From positions 930,001 through 994,000 of the forward strand of contig NC_088312.1 of the NCBI RefSeq assembly GCF_910592395.1: a stretch of DNA of 64,000 nucleotides. The letters are read 5' to 3'. The notes under the pieces were generated by a model. It saw only the letters and a program-made list of their open reading frames with translations, was not told the origin of the DNA and did not search any database. Made by a program: the position numbers and the translations under genes. Source of the DNA: Lineus longissimus. Lineage: Eukaryota > Nemertea > Pilidiophora > Heteronemertea > Lineidae. Shown piece by piece: positions 56,588 to 64,000 of the stretch (positions within the stretch are counted from its first letter, which is position 1; every line of letters begins with the position of its first letter).

Positions 56588-57457
56588 GTTCCACCTATCA
56601 TAAAACCCCGTGTTTTTTTAAGACCCGTGTCTTCGCCGTGTGTCAAAAAACCCGCGGCGCACTTACACCTATCAGTTGTGTTAGATAATGGTTAATAGCC
56701 CCAGCGACAGGTGCGCTGTAGGTAGGGAGCTCTCCTGTGTTTCTTTCCCGTTGGAGGGGAATTTCGCATGCGCAATACCGAGGCAACTACACCGCGCCAT
56801 CTGTCGCCGGATCTTAGAACTTACAATTGCCGTGTCTATTCAGATTCCACCTATCAAAAAACCCGTGTTGAACACGGGTCTAAATTAGCCCCATCGAGCT
56901 CGATGGGGCTAATAGACACGGGGATTTGACACACGGGTCTATTTAGACACGACAATTCATAGGTGTAAGCGCAAAAGACACGGGGATTTGATAGGTGGAA
57001 GTAGTGGTCTATTTAGACACGACAATTCATAGGTGTAAGCGCAAAAGACACGGGGATTTGATTGGTGGAACCTATGAATTGTCGTGTCTAAATAGACCCG
57101 TGTGTCAAATCCCCGTGTCTATTAGCCCCATCTAGCTCGATGGGGCTAATCGGGGGCTAATTTAGACCCGTGTTCAACACGGGTTTTTTGATAGGTGGAA
57201 TCTGAATAGCCCCGGCAATTGCAAGTTCTAAGACCCGGCGACAGATGGCGCGGTGTAGTTGCCTCGGTATTGCGCACGCGAAATTCCCCTCCAACGGGAA
57301 AGAAACACAGGAGAGCTCCTTACCTACAGCGTACCTGTCGCCGGGGCTATTAACCATTATCTAACACCACTGATAGGTGTAAGTGCGCCCCGGGTATTTT
57401 GACACACGGCGAAGACACGGGTCTTGAAAAAACACGGGGTTTTATGATAGGTGGAAC
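56588..57457. mobile_element. 870-bp fold-back element with modular internal repeats
   Basis: The ends are inverted copies starting GTTCCACCTATCATAAAACC, and most of the element forms two long arms (about 56588-56970 and 57075-57457). Translating the arms on opposite strands gives two 66-residue frames that are about 85% alike, which reflects the palindrome, not a gene. Inside are further copies of the CCACCTATCA motif, two direct ~64-bp modules (about 56940-57068), and a perfect 20-bp palindrome CCCCATCGAGCTCGATGGGG near 56890. No transposase. Confidence 0.85.
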
Positions 57458-60400
57458 TTTTCCCATCGAAGTGTTTTTCAATTTTTGATCACATCGGGTC
57501 GTTGCATTGGTTGTACCAGGCGTACGAGTCTGATCGATGATAGCATTATTGGCCAGATGAATCAATTTCAATCAATCCCACCACTGAAGCCTTTTTGAAG
57601 CATTGCCTTGAACATAATCTTGTTTTAGTTTGAAGTATGCGAATACACGCATAAAGACGTTTGATCAACGCCTGTGAAGTGGAATATTGGCGAGGTCGAA
57701 ATATCTGAATGGTTCAGAATCAAAAATATGTATGGCTATACCCCGGGTAATATATACTGGGACTACAGACAGAAGCTCGGGTCAGCTATTTAGTCAGCGA
57801 TTCATATATTCCTGGTGCAAACGTGATCAGTTTCGATATACTGTGAGATGAGACTCCCCTTTTTGTTAGTTGTAACTACTTCTGCTGGTCATCGTCGCTA
57901 CCTTCTGCTGCGCAACTCATATCCAAGTCATCATCTCCAGTTGCAACACTCAGCTGCGTTTTTCTTTGACCAAAAAAGCGCATATCCTTCTCCTTCTGCC
58001 TTAACCCTTCATTGACTGTGTTTTAACCCCTTACTGACCTTTGATTAAGCATCCTGAGATACAGGTGTCTACCTCGTATACAAATTAAATATCGAGAGGT
58101 GGAGGATTTTGATTCAGTGGCCTGTACAAAACTACGCGACATATTCAGTTATGCCTCGCATTGCTAGATGGCGGTGCAGTAGACCGCGGAATTGCTTTTC
58201 TGAAGCATGTCGCTCGTAACCTGGGGCCGGGGTTATTGTGTTCCTCGGCCAACCCAAAAAACGATGACTAAAGTGATAACAGCAGCAGTATATGCAAGGA
58301 GAAATGCTTAATCATAGCTGTATCCTTGCCTAGCATTCTCTAAAGCAAACATGATTCAAGCATAATGCTCTCTGCACGTAGCCTCCATGTTATATTAGTC
58401 GCGATCGTGTACTCGGACAGAAAATGACCACGGATTAGTCCAGGTAACCTCGACCCTATCCGCCGCGCAGCGGAGGGTTGATTTACCCAAAGCGAGCCAT
58501 ACATTTTCAGTGCATACAGTGGATGGACTGTCATACCGAGCGCTCTGGTATTGCAGATTATTTACTTGGATCGAGGTTACCCATCTAACAGAAAAACATC
58601 TGACTGGTCACCGGAAGCTTTCGCCCCCATAATCGAGTTCATGACGAGTGAATTGCCGTTAAGTACCAGTCTCTGTAAAGAGTGAACGGAGGAGACTGGT
58701 GAAAGAGTCTACCACGGACCCGTGCTCTCTTTAGGTATTGAATTATAAAAACTTATGTCGTTTTAGATAAAACAGATTCAATCAAACTGTTTTAATGTAG
58801 GCCTATTGTATGCACCATGTCACAAACTTTCGCGTGATTAGAGGCCCTCAACGTCTCTTAATCATAATCATGAAATTTCGGAGGCAATGGCGGCCAATTC
58901 AAGCAGGGACAGAACAACGTTGATGCTTCCCTAGATGACCACGTCCAGCCAACGATATTTCAAGATGACCTCCGGGTAAAAACGATAGTTTGCATTACTA
59001 CTCGAAGTAGCCAAGGAATTGCCTCTTCAGCAGCCACTTAATTGAGTCCAAACCTTTCACGCAGTTCAGCTGAAAATAAATGCATCTGCATGGCACTGTT
59101 CGATTCTTAATTATTCGATATTGTAAGCCCCTTTGTTTCCTTGACCCCAGGATAATCATCAAGACCAAAAATAACCACAGAAAAGTGTGGCTGCTTTGAC
59201 CAGCCGGGGGAGGCGTAGTCGCCTTTTATCGTGGAGAAGTCCAGGGGAAAATTCGGCGTGAAATTGATTGAGGGAGCTGGTCAGTGTGGTCAGGTTGAAC
59301 CACAAATCAGCGTATCTTTGACCGGATCGGCTGTGGAGACAAACAAGAGCCGTGTTATTTGCCACCCGGTGCGATATTTGATTGATTATTGAGCCCGAGG
59401 TTCCATTTCACGGTCATCTGATCATTTCGGAAAGAATAACAAATAAGATATTTTGAGCCTGATTTTTCATTTTATTAAAGGAAACCTCAATCGGACAAGT
59501 ATATAGGCCTACTCCCAATGTGCGACCTCTTTTTTTCTCGAAGTTAGTGGCTCTCACATTCCGCAGCCGATCGGACCGTCTTCTTCTTCAGCGTTCCGGT
59601 TTTCTAGATGAACAATAGACAGAGCTGTCCTCCAATCCTGTAATTATATATATAAAAGAGAGTTCTGCCATAGAACCCGAGTTTAGTGGTCACAGCGGTG
59701 GTTTCACGTGACGAGTCTGAAACACTTGTCGAACTTTGAAAGAGGCACTAACATGTTATTTAGGATAGGAGTTTTTCGTAAAGGCGCTCTGGCTTTCCTC
59801 CAAACACCGTCCGCAAGTTTTGAAAACGTTCGATGATACCTACCTACCATTGGTCTAACCCTGATGTGCCCTTGTATTTGGAGTCCAAGTGCATCCGTGG
59901 TGACCTTCAATAGATCAGCTTGGTTCCTTGGCATGACAAGAAAGTCTTAATCCGTCAGGGCGAAGATTTGCTGACCCCCTGCACATCATGTTGATCTGAC
60001 TGCACCATGTGGCCCTAGACACTTTAAACCTAATCTCGATGACGACATTTTCAGCCCTTGATACCCTCCTGGTGAGCCATCCTGTTGATAATCAGGTCCA
60101 TAAGGGGGAAGGACTATAAAAGGGAAAACCTGACTGCTTGGTGTAAGGTTTAGGTGTCGAAAGAGGACCCATGCTGGCGATCAGAGTCAGATATAATCTT
60201 ACAAACATTATTAACAAACTATGAAGAAGGATTATGTTTTTGTCACTAGGGTCTGGTAACCAGTTACATCGTAATAACATACGTTATGATGGGTCATTAG
60301 TGAAGGATCACCTACTAAACAGGATTCGTACTTTCATGACTGTAGTGTTTCTGCCGTAACCTTAGCAACGTTGTCTCTCTGATTACATGTATAGCAGCGA

Positions 60401-60483
60401 GAACTTGCCCTAGGCTGTCGGCGATGTCCTATTCGCCACGCCTTCACCAAAATGTCTGTCATCTTCTTGGAAGTTTTCGGTCT
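57458..60483. other. Gene-free stretch
   Basis: Only short ORFs. A 9-bp inverted pair (ACCAGTCTC at 58665, GAGACTGGT ending 58700) and an inverted GGTAACCTCGA pair (about 58443 and 58572) are seen. TATA-like sequences at about 59649 and 60115 have no convincing gene after them. Confidence 0.5.
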
Positions 60484-60912
60484 TGCTGAAAATTTGTCAT
60501 CCTTCAAAATTGAATTTTTTCATAAGTTCAAAATTCTGAAAAATTTTCAGAGCCAAAAAAATTTTGGGACTAATGATGTTTCTTCATTTTGTGCAGAAAT
60601 AAAAGTTTAAAAAATGTTTGGACTTGAATATTTTTTTTCATCTGTAGCATCACAAATTTTCCGCAATAAATTTCTTAACAGAAATCATGGCAGCATTCGT
60701 CTTTTCACGGCAATTATGCCCTATGGTCGGGTTAGAGGGGTGAATTTGGTCATTGGGACCGCCCAATCCAGTGGTCGTGGTCTGGGTACCGGGGTGGTCG
60801 TGTTACCGGGGCCTTGTATGTTAATGGTAATTAGAGAGGAAACCATTCTGGACCGGCGATTCTTGGTCGTCATAGCTGGCTGGTCGCCGACCCGGGTCAC
60901 ACTGTACGTATA
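60484..60912. repeat. Dispersed repeat family R1, copy 2
   Basis: Matches 10984-11395 in the same orientation, with small insertions. The overlapping 184-residue ORF at 60614 lies within repeat and flank and is not a gene. Confidence 0.75.
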
Positions 60913-63900
60913 TCATTGCACCCGAATAGTGCCACTGTCGCATTCCACTCAACAGTATCTCAGTAAAGGCGCCAGACAGGCAGACGATACTTCCAATCAT
61001 ATTGATATTTACTCAAGTCGTACCTCCACGTGTCTTTATCAAGTGACCTGGTCAATCATGGCGGCTGATAGTGTCATCGGACGACAAGATGCCGGGAGAA
61101 GTCGCCGCGATAACAGCAGTGAAGACTGTATCCTGAACACTTGGCCTGCGTTACAATTCGCTGTTTGACACACATGTATATGTACTGGTTATCGCCGGAA
61201 GATTGAGAATGTAGAAAAAGGAAATTATTCTAACAAGACAAGCAATTCGCAAGGAAAAGAGAACACACACGCTGTACCATTCGATATAATACTAGTAACA
61301 TAATAATGGAGGTGTTTTACATGCTTGATGATGGCAATTTGACTAAGCCAATTATAGCGGTAGGTGAGGGCCTATCTTTAACTGGAACCCAAACCCCTTT
61401 GCCAAGGCATGTGAAATAAGAAAACGTCCCTTTCACAGTTCCGTTGGCCTTTGACGAAATAAACTGCTCGCTCTATCAGAGGTTTGACTTGGCCGATTAC
61501 AGTAGCGGGACTAATGATCAAGACCCTGTGTCATTGTCATCACGGCCAGGTTTTTCAAAACAAGTTTTGTGACCAACCCTGTCGTTAACTGAACTTGGCG
61601 TCTACAGACGAGAACGCCAAGGTATCACATGTAGTTAACGCCTGTTTTAGTGGCAAAAACTTGTCTTGAATAACCGAGCCCAGTAGTTGTGTTTATTGAT
61701 TAAATGTTTAATTTCATCACCCTCTGGTTGGAATCAAGTAGGCCTACATAAATTAACATTCCAAACTTGACGATACCAGAAGACTGGCGCGCAAGTTGTG
61801 ATAACGGCCCGACATACAGTCTACATGTACATAGTGCGTTCCTTTTGCACATGCCCAAAATATCATCATTGCAATTACCATAATTTTAAACACTTTGGTT
61901 GCGAAATTTATGAATTGAAAGTGGTATGATGTTACTCTACTAATTGGATTTTGATAAAAGGTGGCTGGCCTTTTAGCAGTTTTTGCTTGCGTTTTCGCAA
62001 CGTGAGCACTGGTACACTCGATCTTCAGTCCAATAGACCACACGTCCTAGCTTCACTGGCCGATAAGCACAAGGCAAAATTATGATATTTTTCGGCGACA
62101 ATGAGATCAGGAATTACGATTCCCTGGCCTAAATCAGGTTAAGGATTGATTCAAGGTATCGATTTAATTTTGATAAAAATGACATAAATCACATAGTAAT
62201 TACACATTATTACTTGTGTATATAGCAATTATCAGAAGTCTTGTGTCTTTGGCAATGTACACAACCTGTTATGATTAGGCCGTGCTAGTCCCTGTTCACT
62301 ATGGCTGTAAGTATCAAGCTCATTCAATGGCTCCTGCAAGGATGTCGTCAAGGGTTTGTTACGAGACAGCGGGTGGTCTCAACGGGCGATAGTTAGGAGA
62401 CAATAACGCATCATCATGTTAGACCGCGCCCATCATTAGCTAATTATATCTATGGTTAATTAGCATGAAGTCATTAGCTTAATCATGTGGCAGGTGGTCA
62501 TCACTGAACGAACGACACTCACAGGCTGTGTTATACATCACAGCCTGTACAACCCCAGATTGGACCAAACTATTGAGGAAACATTGTTCAGCTACCGAAA
62601 CAAAACATTGCTGTCAAAAGTTGGGTTCAGTCAAAATGACACCAATGAAATAATATGGGTGTCAGATCGAAATTATATTCTGACCAACGTTTATAAGGCC
62701 ACTAATTGATTTTTATAAAGAATATATTCTACGGCTGTACCCTTTTCTAGTAGCCAAGTTTTGAGAAACTGTCGCTGACTCGTTGATTAAGCTAGAGCCT
62801 ACAAAAATAGCAGTGGATAAATTAGTCTGTTTTTATTACTGTCTACTGTGCCTAATTCATTTTACCAATATTTTAGATTATTTTCACAACACCTCAAATC
62901 GCTAAGCAAACAATTTTCACAAATAACGTTAAATTATAAAACCATCGCAAACTGATCACTTGCGCGACAGTAACCTCTGGCAAATATTTGTACTTCAATT
63001 TATACTATACCTTTGGTTGGCACAACTTAATACTTTCAATATTTAAGTAGACAACAAACACAATATGTGTAACGATTATACATACAACAGTAGGCCTTAA
63101 AAGATTATCATTTAGAGGCTTAATCTTCTTACTAGTAGTTCCAAGTTAGAGGGAGGCCAGAACCAGAAGACGCAGCGTGTGTTTGAGGGCGTCATGTCAA
63201 ATTTGAAAATCTCGAAGCCGCTTTCCAACCTCCCTCGGAGTCATTCTTTTTACAATGTTATTACAAAAAATCACAATGGCTAGAATCTCAGCACGTGGCA
63301 GTTAATTTTTGGAATTTTTTCAAACTTCTTAAATACTGGTCCAAACAAACGGATTCAAACAATAATTTCGTTCAAATTATGAAATTTCAAAACGTGAAAG
63401 TATTTTCATAATAGTTCATCTCAGCACGTGGCGGTTAATATATTTAACTTGTAATACCTACGAACGGGTTTATACTATTCCGAGTTATTTGATTTCCAGC
63501 GTGCCACCCTAAAATCTGATTACTACAGTCATGCGTAATTCTTAAATTTAATTCCTGCAAACATACATTTACTATTGACGACAATTGTGTTATTTTTTAT
63601 GATTAAATGGAAACTGAGTAATTAAAGTAATTAATGCATCTCGCTAATTTCGGCGATCGCCAGTCTCACACTTATGAAAAACAAACGCGTCAATGTCAGA
63701 TTGACGCGCGGGTCATGGGTATAAAATCATAAAGTGCAATTACAACACTTTGGAACAGATTATAACCCGCAATACGATAGGCGTTGCACCATTTCAGAAT
63801 ATTCAGCAAAATCTTCGGAACAGGATATTCTCTTGCTTGCTATTTCGACACGGAGTCTAATGTCCCGCGGCTGCCCTGCTTTCAAACCCTGATTCGGCTC

Positions 63901-64000
63901 TGAGGCTAGAATAGGACACGAGTAACAATAGTTTTCCTAATCTATGGTTCTAAATGCTTTAATTCGGATTCGTACACAAAAGTTGAACGAAGGCGTACAA
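60913..64000. other. Gene-free right end
   Basis: AT-rich, short ORFs only (for example 61753-62043 and 62485-62709), none recognised. It holds one small hairpin element at 61549-61675. An exon of a gene extending beyond the window cannot be excluded. Confidence 0.45.
61549..61675. repeat. Imperfect hairpin repeat (MITE-like)
   Basis: The left arm GGTTTTTCAAAACAAGTTTT… and right arm …AAAACTTGTCTTGAATAACC are imperfect inverted copies about 60 bp long, including internal GTTAAC and TTGGCGT blocks that also pair. No coding content. Confidence 0.6.

Noticed and set aside
56688-57357. Two similar 66-residue ORFs on opposite strands as a paralogue pair
   Set aside because: They are the two arms of one fold-back element.
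58665-58700. tRNA or structured RNA
   Set aside because: A single 9-bp stem with an 18-bp loop, with no cloverleaf or internal promoter boxes.
59649-60280. TATA-like sequences at about 59649 and 60115 as promoters
   Set aside because: Only frames of a few dozen codons follow, with no splice-supported gene.
62485-62709. 74-residue plus-strand ORF
   Set aside because: Starts at ATG but has no signal, domain, splice context or repeat support; chance length for this AT content.

Overview
The window is eukaryotic nuclear DNA. Every confident gene is split by GT-AG (occasionally GC-AG) introns with short metazoan-type exons, and transposons, minisatellites and fold-back repeats fill much of the rest. 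Sigma-class glutathione transferase genes opening with MPSYKLHYF, a nose-resistant-to-fluoxetine (NRF-6) type acyltransferase and a BEL/Pao retroelement point to a marine invertebrate, most likely a lophotrochozoan. That placement is an inference.

Layout. 1-3702: a complete seven-exon uracil phosphoribosyltransferase homologue (+). 3703-9480: gene-poor, with a 100-bp-arm hairpin element and a 2.6-kb minisatellite of 75-bp units. 9481-19236: four intact five-exon sigma-class GST genes in tandem, all on the minus strand; a fifth lies at 42682-45788. 17481-47375: a roughly 3.2-kb tandem duplication of [GST + an unrecognised Ser/Pro/Arg-rich gene, here called F], later invaded by transposons. In unit 1 (17481-42574) gene F is cut by a BEL/Pao element with ~0.72-kb LTRs. 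That element is cut within its RNase H region by a 12.9-kb Ty3/gypsy-like element with 3,960-bp LTRs, and its right LTR holds a ~302-bp satellite block. In unit 2 (42575-47375) the GST intron 1 carries a 1.49-kb TIR transposon with a 9-bp target duplication. Gene F of unit 2 is uninterrupted. 48680-55556: a complete thirteen-exon NRF-6-like acyltransferase (-). 56588-57457: a large fold-back element. The rest of the right flank, to 64000, shows no gene I can support.

How it fits together. The GST array is a detoxification-type expansion shaped by local duplication. The youngest pair (D and E) differs mostly by amino-acid replacements although its introns are nearly identical. The most unusual object is the giant-LTR element: it keeps gag, protease and the start of RT, has a stop inside RT, lacks the rest of RT, RNase H and integrase, and carries an extra zinc-finger ORF in the position where env would lie. 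Its two LTRs look identical, so it moved recently, presumably with help from a partner element.

Coordinates were worked out by eye from splice signals and reading-frame continuity. Each multi-exon model closes in frame, but none was checked against transcripts or databases.
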